From DATJFQ01 sp035495555 (GTDB lineage Bacteria > Acidobacteriota > Vicinamibacteria > Vicinamibacterales > 2-12-FULL-66-21), in NCBI GenBank assembly GCA_035495555.1, contig DATJFQ010000097.1:4233-68232 (forward strand): a stretch of 64,000 nt of DNA, read 5' to 3'. Of this stretch, positions 6,683 to 15,865 are shown piece by piece. Numbering within the stretch: position 1 is the stretch's first letter; every line of letters starts with the position of its first letter. Both the position numbers and the translations under genes were made by a program. The notes beneath the pieces are model-generated. The model saw only the letters and a program-made list of their open reading frames with translations. It had not been told where the DNA came from and did not search any database.

Positions 6683-9082
6683 TCATTCGGTACGGAGCGC
6701 CGTCAACGGATCGATCCGCGTGGCGCGGCGGGCAGGGACGTAGCTGGCGGCGAGGGCGACGAACACCAGCGCCAGCGCCGTCAATCCGTAGGTCAGCGGG
6801 TCGGCCTGCCCGACGCCGAACAGGAGCGATTGCATCGACCGGCTCACGGCCAGCGCCGCCGCCGTCCCGATGAGTACGCCCATGCCGGTCAGCTTCAGGG
6901 TGTCGCCGAGCACCAGCGAGAAGATCTGCCGTTCCGCCGCGCCGAGCGCCAGCCGGACGCCGATTTCCGCGCGGCGTTGGGCGACGCTGTAGGCCATGAC
7001 CCCGTAGATCCCTACCGCTGCGAGGAGCAGCGCCAGCCCGGCGAAGACGGCGACCATCAGGGCATAGAACCGGGGCGCGCTGTTCGTATCTCCAAGGATA
7101 TCGTCCATGGTGTCGGGACTCGACACGGCCACCGATGGATCGACTCCCTTGACGGCCCGCTTCAGCGGCTCGATGAGCGACGCCGGCTCGACGACGGTTT
7201 TCAGGACGACGTTGGTGCCCGCCTCGGGCTGCTGCCAGTACGGCACGTACAGTTCGGCGCGGCCCGGATCGCGCGGGCCACGCACCTTCACGTCGCCGAC
7301 GATGCCGGTGATCGTGAACCACCGGTCGTCCCCAAACGCGACACGCTGTCCGATCGGGTCTGCGCCCGGGAAGAACCGCCGCGCGAAGTTTTCATTGATC
7401 ACCACGGCGGGCTCCGATTGGCCCGCCGCGAAGAGGCGGCCGCGCCGCAACGGGATCTCCATCGCGGAGAAATAGCTCGCGCTCACCTCGCGATACCACG
7501 TGACGAGTGACTGGTCCGTGCTCTGGGCGCGCGGGCGCCCTTCGATGAAGAAGTCCGTGTCGCTGTCGCCACCCTCCGGAATGACGGAGGACAGTGCGCC
7601 GATGCTGACGCCTGGCAATGCCGAGACGCGCTCGACGAGACGGTCGTAGAAGGCCGTCCGCTCTGCGGCCGTCTTGTACCTGGCGGCGGGCGGCAGCACG
7701 AACCCGGTCAGCACGTGGCTCGGATTGAAGCCGAGATTCGTCTGCTGGAGCGCCACGAAGGTGCGCAGGAGCAGTCCGCCGCCGACGAGGAGCATCAGGG
7801 CCAGCGCGAGTTCCGCGACGATGAACGCGCGGCGCGCGCGCGTGCCGCCGTCGCCGAGCTGTCCGCGGCCGCCCTCCTTCAGCGCCGGCGACATTTCGTC
7901 CCGCGACGCGTGCAGCGCCGGGACGATGCCGAAGAGCAGGCCGGTTCCGAGCGTCACGGCCGCAACGAAGAGCAGCACGCGGGGATCCGGCGCGACCTCG
8001 TCGAGCCGAGGCGTTCCTGGCGGCGCGATTGCCTTGAGCGCCGACACACCCCAGATGCCCAGCAACAGTCCCAGCAGACCTCCGGCTCCGGCCAGCAACA
8101 CACTTTCCGTCAGCATCTGACGAACGATGCGCCCGCGATCCGCGCCGAGCGCGCGCCGCACGGCAATCTCCCGCACGCGGCTCGACGCGCGGGCGAGGAG
8201 CAGGTTGGCGATGTTGACGCAGGCGATGAGGAGCACGAAGCCGACCGCGCCGAGCAGGATCAAGAGCGCGATGCGTACGTCCCCGATCTCCTCATCGTGC
8301 AGGGGCACGGGATTGATGCCCTTACCTTTGTCCGTTGCGGGATGTTCGCGTTGGAGCTGCCGCGCGAGCACCTCGAGTTCGGCGCGCGCGCGGTCGAGTG
8401 TCACGCCCGGTGCGAGCCGCGCAATGGTGTGCGCGAAGGCAACGTCCCGCGGTGGATTCGTCAGGTTCCATCGCAGCGGCCGCCAGAGCGCCGCATCCGC
8501 GACCTGCACCGGCCTGAACGAGGCCGGCAGGACGCCGATGATCTCGTGCGATTCCCCGCCGATGTCGATCGCCCGGCCGATGACGCCGCGATCGCTGCCG
8601 AAACGGTCCCGCCAGACCCGATGGCTCAGGATGACGACCCGCGGCGCATTCGGCACGTCGTCGGATTTGACGAACAGGCGCCCCAGTTCCGGCTGCACGC
8701 CGAGCGTGTCGAAGTACGAATACGTGGTCTGTTCGCCGGCAAACGCTTCCGGCAGTTCGCCGCCCGCCAGCGTCGCGTTCCAGCCGCGAATCGTCGCGAC
8801 GCTCTGAAACACGTTCGTCCGCGTCGTCCAGTCCGCCTGATTTGCCGGGCCGGTCCATTCGGTGGCAGGCCCGCCGCGTGCGGTCAGGTCGACCCAGACC
8901 ATCACGAGCCGCGATGGATCGCGGTAGGGCAGCGGGCGCAGGAGTACGCCGTTGACGACGGTGAAGATGGCGGTGTTCGCGCCGATGCCCAGTGCGAGCG
9001 TGAGCACGGCGACAAACGTGAACGTCGGCGTCTTGCGCAGCACTCGCGCGGCGTACCGAAAATCCTTGACGAACCCTCTCAT
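6683..9082 (-). CDS. ADOP-family FtsX/MacB-type permease
   Basis: The 799-residue protein has the duplicated ADOP layout. The first transmembrane segment (about 15-40, LTLALGIGANTAIFTVV) is followed by a large periplasmic MacB-PCD domain and three TM segments (about 270-370, with SRVREIAVRRALGADR before TM3). A second periplasmic domain and a final three TM segments end in YVPARRATRIDPLTALRTE. Such permeases do not form a channel but couple ATP hydrolysis to periplasmic movement. The N-terminal ADOP prefix domain is absent. It lies 17 nt after one ADOP gene and 24 nt before an ATPase gene. Confidence 0.93.
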   Translation of the reverse strand: MRGFVKDFRYAARVLRKTPTFTFVAVLTLALGIGANTAIFTVVNGVLLRPLPYRDPSRLVMVWVDLTARGGPATEWTGPANQADWTTRTNVFQSVATIRGWNATLAGGELPEAFAGEQTTYSYFDTLGVQPELGRLFVKSDDVPNAPRVVILSHRVWRDRFGSDRGVIGRAIDIGGESHEIIGVLPASFRPVQVADAALWRPLRWNLTNPPRDVAFAHTIARLAPGVTLDRARAELEVLARQLQREHPATDKGKGINPVPLHDEEIGDVRIALLILLGAVGFVLLIACVNIANLLLARASSRVREIAVRRALGADRGRIVRQMLTESVLLAGAGGLLGLLLGIWGVSALKAIAPPGTPRLDEVAPDPRVLLFVAAVTLGTGLLFGIVPALHASRDEMSPALKEGGRGQLGDGGTRARRAFIVAELALALMLLVGGGLLLRTFVALQQTNLGFNPSHVLTGFVLPPAARYKTAAERTAFYDRLVERVSALPGVSIGALSSVIPEGGDSDTDFFIEGRPRAQSTDQSLVTWYREVSASYFSAMEIPLRRGRLFAAGQSEPAVVINENFARRFFPGADPIGQRVAFGDDRWFTITGIVGDVKVRGPRDPGRAELYVPYWQQPEAGTNVVLKTVVEPASLIEPLKRAVKGVDPSVAVSSPDTMDDILGDTNSAPRFYALMVAVFAGLALLLAAVGIYGVMAYSVAQRRAEIGVRLALGAAERQIFSLVLGDTLKLTGMGVLIGTAAALAVSRSMQSLLFGVGQADPLTYGLTALALVFVALAASYVPARRATRIDPLTALRTE

Positions 9083-9099
9083 CGGCTGCTCCCGTCCCG

Positions 9100-11535
9100 C
9101 TATTCGGACCTGAGTGCAATCATCGGATCAACGCGTGCGGCGCGCGAGGCGGGCACCAGCGCGGCGACGATGCTGACGCTCGCGAGCAGCGTCACGATCG
9201 CGGCGTATGTGATCGGATCCGAGGGCGCCACGCCATACAACTGGCTCCGGATCAGCCGTGCCGCCGGGAACGCAGCGGCAAGCCCCGCGGCCACACCGAT
9301 GCCGGCCAGCAGCAACGCCTCACGCAGAACCAGGCCATACAGTTCACGGCGGCTCGCGCCGAGGGCTGCCCGAACGCCGAGCTCCCGGCGGCGCTGGGCC
9401 ACCGAGTAGTTGATCAACCCGAACACGCCGATGCCGGCCAGCAGCAGGGCGATGCCGCCGAACGTCGACATGACCCCGGCGCTCAGACGGAAGCCCGCGA
9501 TGCGATCGGCAATGAGCCCCGCCATGGCCCGCTCGTCCGACACCGGCACATCGCGGTCGAAGTGTTGAATCGATTCGCGAACTGGCGCGAGCACGGCAGC
9601 GGGATCGAGCGTCGTGCTCGCGACGACCGCCAATCCGCGGGCGGGCAGTTGCGCGAACGAGAAGTAGACGTCGGGATCCTCGGGAGTGTCGGCGCCGGGG
9701 CGCAGCGAGCGGTATCGCATGTCGCCGACGACGCCCACGACGGTGACCCAGTCGCGACCCATCTTGAACCGCCGTCCGACCGCGTCACGTCCCGGCCACG
9801 CCTTCGATGCGAACGTGCGGCTGACGACGGCGGCGGCCGGGGCCGTATCGACGTCCGCCTCCGAGACGTCGCGGCCGGCGATGATCGGCGCCCCGAGCGC
9901 GTCGAAAAAGCCCGGTGTCACGCTGTGGCGATACACGCGCATGCCGCCGTACGGGTCGGACTGCTCGGCGCCTTCGGGCAGCACGATCGTCGCGCTGCTG
10001 CCGGCGGTGAACGGCGCGTCCGTCCCCGCGCCGGCGCGGGTGATACCCGGGACTCGGCGGATGCGCGTCAGCAGCTCGGACATCGTCTGCGCCAGTTCAG
10101 CAGTGTCGTACTTCCGAGGCAGCGCGATCCGCAGCGACGCGGTCCGGTCAGGGTGAAACCCCACGTCGATCCGCTGCAGGTTCACGAACGAGCGCACCAT
10201 CAGTCCGGCTCCGACCAGCAGCAGCAGCGACAGCGCGACTTCGGCAACGACGAGCGCTGAGCGCAAGCGCGCGCGCGACGGTCCGCCGGAGGCGCCTCTC
10301 GAGGCCTCCTTCAGCGTTTCGTTCACGTCCGTGCGCGATCCGTGAATCGCCGGCAGCAGGCCGAGGACGGTCCCGCACATCACCGCGACACCGCCGATGA
10401 ACAGCAGCACGCGCCAGTCGACGTGGGGTCTGGCGAACGACGGCAGGCCGGCGGGCGCGAGCGCGGCAATCGTTCCCGTCGACCACATCGTGACGAGGAC
10501 CCCGGCGCCAGCGCCGAGGATGCTGATAAGAATCCCTTCCGCGAGAAATTGTCTGGCGATGCGGCGGCGTCCCGCGCCGAGTGCGGCTCGAATCGCCGTT
10601 TCCCGGCTGCGTGCGCTGGCACGCGCGAGCAGCAGATTCGCCAGATTCACGCACGCGATGAGCAGCACGAACGCGACCGCTCCAAGGAGCGTCGTCAGGA
10701 GCGGCTGCAGCGATCCCACCGTTTCGCTCTTGAGATCGAACGCAGTGGCGCTGTACCTGGTGTTCGAATCGGGATACGTTGTCTCGAGGTGGTGTGCGAT
10801 CGTCGCGAGCTCCGCGCGGGCGGGCGTCAGCGACACGCCCGGTTTGAGGCGCGCGACGCCGTCGAGCCACCGCGATCCACGCGCGTCGAAGAACCGCGCC
10901 GGCTCCGCGACCGTCAGCATCCCGAACGGCACCCAGACGTCGGACGAATCGGTCAGGCCGCGGAATCCAGGCTGCGCGACGCCGATGACGCCGAACGCGC
11001 GGTCATTCAGCGTGAGCGAGCGGCCGATCGCCGCACCGGCCGACCCGAAGGTCCGTTCCGCGAACGCGTGCGACAGAATCACGAGCGGATACGCGCCGCG
11101 TTCGTCTGCTTCGGCCCCGGTGAACGTCCGCCCCGCCGCGGTGCTGACACCCAGCAGCTCGAAGTAACCGGACGTGACGATCTCTCCGGAGACCTGCGTG
11201 GCAGGCGCCCCGGGCGTCGTGAGCGTCAGCATTTCTCCGGAGTATGCCGCCATCGCCGCAAACGACGACGATCGCTCGCGGAGGTCGTGGAAGTCCGGGT
11301 ACGAAAGGCCCCGGCGCTCGATCGTGTCGCGTTGCACGGTTTCAGTGAGCGACACGAGCTGTTCCGACTGCGGATACGGCAACGGTTCCAGCAGCGCAGC
11401 ATCGACGATGCTGAATATGGCTGTGTTTGCACCGATGCCCAGCGCGAGCGTCGCGACAGCTACGGCCGTGAAGGTGGGTGCCCGCCACAGCAGTCGTGCG
11501 GCGTAACGAATATCGGCGTAGAAACCCCCGGTCAT
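9100..11535 (-). CDS. ADOP-family FtsX/MacB-type permease
   Basis: This 811-residue permease is a paralogue of the next gene: FYADIRYAARLLWRAP, then TM1 (LALGIGANTAIFSIV), a periplasmic domain, FtsX block 1 with ARSRETAIRAALGAGR, a second periplasmic domain and FtsX block 2 ending VPASRAARVDPMIALRSE. I chose ATG 11535 because the N-terminus then aligns with the other ADOPs. The open frame reaches 11661, but those extra 42 residues have no family counterpart. It leads a three-gene operon with a second permease and an ATPase, so the two permeases may form a heterodimer. Confidence 0.9.
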   Translation of the reverse strand: MTGGFYADIRYAARLLWRAPTFTAVAVATLALGIGANTAIFSIVDAALLEPLPYPQSEQLVSLTETVQRDTIERRGLSYPDFHDLRERSSSFAAMAAYSGEMLTLTTPGAPATQVSGEIVTSGYFELLGVSTAAGRTFTGAEADERGAYPLVILSHAFAERTFGSAGAAIGRSLTLNDRAFGVIGVAQPGFRGLTDSSDVWVPFGMLTVAEPARFFDARGSRWLDGVARLKPGVSLTPARAELATIAHHLETTYPDSNTRYSATAFDLKSETVGSLQPLLTTLLGAVAFVLLIACVNLANLLLARASARSRETAIRAALGAGRRRIARQFLAEGILISILGAGAGVLVTMWSTGTIAALAPAGLPSFARPHVDWRVLLFIGGVAVMCGTVLGLLPAIHGSRTDVNETLKEASRGASGGPSRARLRSALVVAEVALSLLLLVGAGLMVRSFVNLQRIDVGFHPDRTASLRIALPRKYDTAELAQTMSELLTRIRRVPGITRAGAGTDAPFTAGSSATIVLPEGAEQSDPYGGMRVYRHSVTPGFFDALGAPIIAGRDVSEADVDTAPAAAVVSRTFASKAWPGRDAVGRRFKMGRDWVTVVGVVGDMRYRSLRPGADTPEDPDVYFSFAQLPARGLAVVASTTLDPAAVLAPVRESIQHFDRDVPVSDERAMAGLIADRIAGFRLSAGVMSTFGGIALLLAGIGVFGLINYSVAQRRRELGVRAALGASRRELYGLVLREALLLAGIGVAAGLAAAFPAARLIRSQLYGVAPSDPITYAAIVTLLASVSIVAALVPASRAARVDPMIALRSE

Positions 11536-11728
11536 CGATTCCGGTGATGAGCCAAGTTCGTGCCCACGGATGTCCGTAGCTAAGTGCCATGTCTGCAGCG
11601 ACTTAAACGTTGCGACATCAGGTTGGCCCGATCGAGGCCGTTCGATCGCGAACGGCCTCATCCCACAGGTGAACAGCCTGAGGGGCGCGGCCGGCGCGGC
11701 GTTTGCGTCGTCCTAAGTCAAGGAACCC

Positions 11729-12271
11729 ATGGGCCTCGCTGTGGTGGCGCTCGTTCTCGCTCTCCAACAACCGATCGGATCACCGGCATCCGCCAGCGGG
11801 AACCCGTCGTCCGTGACGGCGCAGTCCCCCTCGAATCAGCCGTTGAAGCCCGACGACCTGCCTGTGTCTCTCGATCGCATTCAGCGCGCCCTGTCGACGC
11901 CCGCGGCGATTCAATTGAAGGAGCAGCATCCGGTGTTTCGGCTCGAAGTCTTCGGGAAGAAGCCGACGCTGGAGGATGTGCTCGGCGAGAAGTTCTGGCT
12001 CGGGCCGACGCCGTACGGCGGCATGACCCATCAGGAATTCATGAACATGGTCACGCCGAAGGAGTTCCAGCCCTACGCGGGGTTCACGGGCAAGTACCTT
12101 GTGGCCGAAACCGCCTTGACGCTGGCGCAGACCTGGGCGCTCAAGGCCGCGATCAGGAAATTCCAGGACGCGAAAGAATCGCGCGAGCGAGAGGCGGCGC
12201 GGAAGGAAGTGCTCGACGCCCTCGCCGAGCTCGAGAAGGCCCGACGCGCCGCTGGGCTGCCGGACAAGTGA
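11729..12271 (+). CDS. Secreted hypothetical protein
   Basis: The 180-residue protein starts with a short hydrophobic segment (MGLAVVALVLALQQ) and a Pro/Ser-rich stretch, consistent with export. The body is soluble and ends in a charged helix (about 135-178). A conserved-looking core reads LEDVLGEKFWLGPTPYGGMTH with HQEFMNMVTP. I do not recognise the family. AAGGAA about 6 nt before the ATG supports the start. It stands alone, divergent from the ADOP operon. Confidence 0.65.
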   Translation: MGLAVVALVLALQQPIGSPASASGNPSSVTAQSPSNQPLKPDDLPVSLDRIQRALSTPAAIQLKEQHPVFRLEVFGKKPTLEDVLGEKFWLGPTPYGGMTHQEFMNMVTPKEFQPYAGFTGKYLVAETALTLAQTWALKAAIRKFQDAKESREREAARKEVLDALAELEKARRAAGLPDK

Positions 12272-12283
12272 GATCGAGATAAT

Positions 12284-12370
12284 TCCCAAGGCCCAACTCC
12301 CAACTCCCAATTGAAGAATTGGGAATTGGGAATTGGCAACTGGGAATTGGGAGTTGGGAGTTGGGAGTTG
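12284..12370. repeat. GGGAATT/GGGAGTT heptad repeat with hairpin
   Basis: Between convergent genes, units of 7 nt (CCCAACT on the left, GGGAATT then GGGAGTT on the right) form an inverted repeat around a GAAG loop at 12313-12316. It could act as a bidirectional terminator. GGG runs at 12342, 12349, 12356 and 12363 with 4-nt loops also make a G-quadruplex motif. Confidence 0.8.
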
Positions 12371-13402
12371 TTATTGACTCTTCTTGTTCCGTTCGCCACC
12401 GCCGTGCGTGAGGCCGCACTTGGGGCAGAACGTCGGCGGGAGCGAGTTGTCGACGTAGTGATCCACCGGCTTCAGCGTTTTCAGATACGCAAAGAGATCT
12501 TTCAGGTCCTGGTCCGTCATGTTCTTGTAGAGCTCTAACGGCATCATCGCGTCCAGCTTGCGCGAGCGAACCTTGCCCGTCCGGATCGTTTCGACGAACA
12601 GATCTTCGGTGTAGTAGGGGATGCCGTTTACACCCGGCGTCAGATTGGCACTGTAGACCGTCTTTCGGCTCCCGAAGGGCATCGCGGTGCCGCCCGCGAA
12701 CGCCATCTCTGCCCGCACATTCCCTTTGTCATCGCGGGTCGTGTGACAGTCCGCGCACACACCCATCTGCGCGATGTAGGCGCCGCGTTTTTCCGGGGTC
12801 GAGAGATCCGCCGACACTGGCGCGGTTACCGGCTCGGGCACGCTGTTGATCAGGCGATTCAACGGAAACGGCACGGCAGTCTTCGCCAGCTCGTGGCGCA
12901 CGGGCGGCAACGATCGCAGGTATACGATGACCGCGGCGAGATCCTCGTCCGACATCGCGTGGAACTTCTCGTAGGGCATGATCGGGAAGAGCGCGCGGCC
13001 GTCGTGGCTGATGCCCTCGCGGATCGCCCGGGCGAGCTGATCGTCGGTCCACGTCCCGATGCCGGTTTCCGGATCAGGGGTGAGGTTCGGGGCGACCACG
13101 AACGGCACGCCCTCGACGTCGAACGATCGTCCGCTGAATTCTGTGCCGGGCTGGACCGTGAGGCCGCCGTCCGGCGTGACCTCGAGGGGCGAATGGCACA
13201 TGACGCACGGCGGCTGACCGCTCGTCAGCAGATATTTGCCGCGGGCGAGCCGCTCCGGCGTCGCGTCGAATGTCCGCGCCGTCAACGCGCGTGACCTGGG
13301 TCCGATGAACGGACGGATGCCCACCATCGCCGGCAAACCGATCACGACGATCGCCGCCAGCAGGCCCGCAATAACCGCTACAGCTTTCTTCCAACCCCTC
13401 AT
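12371..13402 (-). CDS. Membrane-anchored diheme cytochrome c
   Basis: The 343-residue protein has an N-terminal TM anchor (about 7-28) and two c-type haem sites, CVMCH (66-70) and CADCH (216-220), each starting a cytochrome c domain. Met-containing loops (LFPIMPYEKF, LDAMMPLELY) are candidate sixth ligands. The C-terminus carries an extra FCPKCG pair. It probably moves electrons at the outer face of the cytoplasmic membrane, as in the cytochrome subunits of alcohol or aldehyde dehydrogenases. No dehydrogenase gene is adjacent. It is divergent from the LiaI-like gene. Confidence 0.9.
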   Translation of the reverse strand: MRGWKKAVAVIAGLLAAIVVIGLPAMVGIRPFIGPRSRALTARTFDATPERLARGKYLLTSGQPPCVMCHSPLEVTPDGGLTVQPGTEFSGRSFDVEGVPFVVAPNLTPDPETGIGTWTDDQLARAIREGISHDGRALFPIMPYEKFHAMSDEDLAAVIVYLRSLPPVRHELAKTAVPFPLNRLINSVPEPVTAPVSADLSTPEKRGAYIAQMGVCADCHTTRDDKGNVRAEMAFAGGTAMPFGSRKTVYSANLTPGVNGIPYYTEDLFVETIRTGKVRSRKLDAMMPLELYKNMTDQDLKDLFAYLKTLKPVDHYVDNSLPPTFCPKCGLTHGGGERNKKSQ

Positions 13403-13552
13403 GCGCGCGTACTCCCCCGTGTTGCCGGTTGTTCCTTCGTGAAGCGCGCGATCTTACCGCAGGAAGCCCGAAGGCGCGCCATTCACCCTGCTGTCGTCGC
13501 CATTCGCCGGAAAACCGGCGCCGCGGCCCGTCAGGCACCGTATGGTGAGTGC

Positions 13553-13957
13553 ATGACGAACGATGGCACGAAATACGGCATGCACGCGGGCCGGGTTGCG
13601 GCAGGCCTGGTCGTGCTGGCGCTCGGCGCGCTGATGCTGCTGGACCAGCACGACGTGCTGAGCTATCAGATGATGCGGTTTTTTCCGGGCATCGTCCTGA
13701 TCATCCTGGGGGCGGTGCGGCTGCTCTCCGGTGAGGCCCCGCGTCGTGGCGGCCGCAGCGGATACGGCGGGTTCTGGCTCGTGTTCGTCGGCGCCTGGAT
13801 GATTGCCAGCGAGTCCCACGTGGTGGGCTTGAGCTATCACAACTCGTGGCCGCTCCTCGTCATCGGCGTTGGTGTGCTGATCGTCATGCGCGAGCTGCTC
13901 GGGCGGAACGATGACCGCCACACGCCCGACAGTCCCGCGGGGGTGGGGCAGCGATGA
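13553..13957 (+). CDS. LiaI/LiaF-type small membrane protein (DUF5668-like)
   Basis: The 134-residue protein has four predicted TM helices with the LiaF-like pattern RVAAGLVVLALGALMLLDQ and WPLLVIGVGVLIVM. I chose the ATG at 13553, which removes an upstream extension without membrane character. It overlaps the next gene by ATGA (13954-13957), so the two are translationally coupled. Related proteins sit in the inner membrane and modulate cell-envelope-stress two-component systems; a LytS/LytR-type pair follows here. Confidence 0.8.
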   Translation: MTNDGTKYGMHAGRVAAGLVVLALGALMLLDQHDVLSYQMMRFFPGIVLIILGAVRLLSGEAPRRGGRSGYGGFWLVFVGAWMIASESHVVGLSYHNSWPLLVIGVGVLIVMRELLGRNDDRHTPDSPAGVGQR

Positions 13958-14649
13958 GCGGCGCCCGCTCGCGGTTCACGCCGCAGGTTCTCTTCGGCGT
14001 GGCCGTCATCGTGATCGGCGTGCTGTTCACGCTCGACAATCTGAACGTGCTCGATGCGTCGGAATACGTGCGCTACTGGCCGGCCGCGCTGGTGGCGCTC
14101 GGGATGATGAAGTTATGGGAGGCCATGCGCGACGGGCGAGGGTGGCTCGGCGGCATCCTGTTCACCACGATCGGCGCGTGGATGCTGTTCGAACGCGTCG
14201 CCTACATCCGCATCGATGTGCGAGAGGTGTGGCCGCTCGCCTTCTTGTGCTTCGGCGCGTATCTCGTGTGGCGCGGCGTCTCGCGTCCGCGGCGTCCCCG
14301 GCCGCTCGACGGCGACGCTCACCTGAGCGCCATCGCGATCCTGTCCGGCATTGTCCGCGGCAGCAATTCGCCGGCGTTTTCCGGCGCGGACCTGACGGCC
14401 GTGATGGGCGGCTGCGAGATCGACTTGCGGCAGGCGTCGATCGCGCCCGGAACGACCGCGGTCATTGACGTGTTCGCGTTCTGGGGCGGCATCGAGATTC
14501 GGGTCCCTGAAGACTGGAGCGTTGTCACGCGGGTCACACCGCTGCTCGGCGGTGTCGAAGATCAGACCCGTGCGTCTCAGGCCGCGGTATCGAAGCGCGT
14601 GGAAATTCGCGGAACGGCAATCATGGGCGGCGTCGAAATCAAGAATTAG
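13954..14649 (+). CDS. LiaF-like membrane protein
   Basis: The 231-residue protein has four TM helices (about 10-110) like the preceding gene, then a soluble C-terminal domain. That domain has the LiaF/DUF2154-type repeated beta motif: AVMGGCEIDLRQA, FAFWGGIEIRVPEDW, LLGGVEDQTR and IMGGVEIKN. LiaF proteins inhibit the LiaS kinase in Firmicutes. Here an unrelated LytS-type kinase is next, so a similar modulatory role is inference. A repeat-rich gap of about 120 bp separates it from the kinase gene. Confidence 0.82.
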   Translation: MSGARSRFTPQVLFGVAVIVIGVLFTLDNLNVLDASEYVRYWPAALVALGMMKLWEAMRDGRGWLGGILFTTIGAWMLFERVAYIRIDVREVWPLAFLCFGAYLVWRGVSRPRRPRPLDGDAHLSAIAILSGIVRGSNSPAFSGADLTAVMGGCEIDLRQASIAPGTTAVIDVFAFWGGIEIRVPEDWSVVTRVTPLLGGVEDQTRASQAAVSKRVEIRGTAIMGGVEIKN

Positions 14650-14663
14650 CGTGAACCGCCATA

Positions 14664-14757
14664 ACTCCCAATTCCGAACTCCCAACTCCCAATTCGATTC
14701 CCAAACGTGTGATTGGGAGTTGAGTATTGGGCGGCGGGAATTGGAAATTGGGCGTTG
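14664..14757. repeat. Heptad repeats with an 11-bp stem
   Basis: Units like AACTCCC/AATTCCC and their complements occupy the gap. CAACTCCCAAT (14683-14693) pairs perfectly with ATTGGGAGTTG (14712-14722) around an 18-nt loop. No U-tract follows, so terminator function is uncertain. Confidence 0.65.
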
Positions 14758-14773
14758 ACGCGATCTGATCAAG

Positions 14774-15865
14774 ATGCACCCCATCCTGTCCCGCCCGTCC
14801 CGCCTGGCCGCGTATGTCGCGATGTGGGTGCCGCTCGGCGCGGCGCTGGCGTCGCTGCTCACGCTGCAGCACGTGTTCGCGTGGCCGGCTGCCGTGGCTT
14901 TCGCGCTGCCGCTCGCGGTCGCGTTCGGCTTCCTGTGCCTGTCGTCGTACTACGGGTCGCACGCTTCGACGCGGGACGATGTGCCGCGCACCGTTTTGAC
15001 CGCCGTCGCCGCGGCGTTCATCTCGAGCGGCGTGTGGCTGCTCCTCGCGCGGGGCTGGCTGGCCGTCCTGGCCTCTTTCGGCCGAATCACCACCGGCGCC
15101 TCGCCGTTCAGGGAAGCCGCACCCACGCTGTTCTGGTTCGGCTTCCTCCTGTACCTGCTCGCTTTTGCCGTCAGCTTCCTCAGCCACACGTTCGAGGCGG
15201 CGCGCGATGCGGAGCGCCGCGGCCTGGAACTGCAGGTGCTGGCGCGCGAGGCGGAGCTGCGCGCGCTGCGGTCTCAGGTCGATCCGCATTTCCTGTTCAA
15301 CAGCCTGCAATCGATCAGCGCCTTGACCACAGCCGACCCGTCGGGGGCGCGGCGCATGTGCCTGCTGCTCGCGGATTTTCTGCGCGACACGTTGACGCTT
15401 GGCGCGTTGCCCCGCATTCGGCTCCGGCGTGAACTGTTGCTGGCGGAGCGTTATCTCGAGATCGAGCAGGTGCGGTTCGGAGATCGACTGCGGATCGACA
15501 TCGACGCGGGTCGAGCAGACGACTGCCTGGTCCCCCCGCTGATCGTGCAGCCCCTCGTAGAGAACGCCGTGACGCACGGGATTGCGCACGTGCTCGACGG
15601 CGGGATCGTTCGGATCCGCGCCGCCGCGGGCGCTACGCGGCTCGTGCTCTCCGTCGAGAACCCCGTCGATCCCGATCGGCCGCGCGGAAAAAGTACGGGC
15701 CTGGGAGTGGTCAACGTCCGTGAGCGCCTGCGGTCGGCCTATGGAGCGATGGAAGCGCGGCTCGACGCGTCGGAAGCCGACGGCGTCTTCCGCGCGCAAC
15801 TCGAGCTGCCGATCGAAGAAGCAACCGCTTATCATTCGAACGATGCGCATCGTCATCGTGGATGA
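14774..15865 (+). CDS. LytS-type sensor histidine kinase
   Basis: The 363-residue kinase has four N-terminal TM helices (about 15-140), then the His_kinase (LytS-like) domain with phospho-acceptor His172 in VDPHFLFNSLQS. The ATPase N-box is PPLIVQPLVENAVTHG and the G-box is STGLGVVNVRERL. There is no large periplasmic sensor, so it may sense within the membrane or through the LiaF-like proteins encoded upstream. It overlaps its response regulator gene by 23 nt. Confidence 0.92.
   Translation: MHPILSRPSRLAAYVAMWVPLGAALASLLTLQHVFAWPAAVAFALPLAVAFGFLCLSSYYGSHASTRDDVPRTVLTAVAAAFISSGVWLLLARGWLAVLASFGRITTGASPFREAAPTLFWFGFLLYLLAFAVSFLSHTFEAARDAERRGLELQVLAREAELRALRSQVDPHFLFNSLQSISALTTADPSGARRMCLLLADFLRDTLTLGALPRIRLRRELLLAERYLEIEQVRFGDRLRIDIDAGRADDCLVPPLIVQPLVENAVTHGIAHVLDGGIVRIRAAAGATRLVLSVENPVDPDRPRGKSTGLGVVNVRERLRSAYGAMEARLDASEADGVFRAQLELPIEEATAYHSNDAHRHRG

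Noticed and set aside
7715..9409. A 564-codon open frame on the + strand
   Set aside because: It is antisense to two ADOP permease genes and shows only low-complexity Arg/Glu composition.
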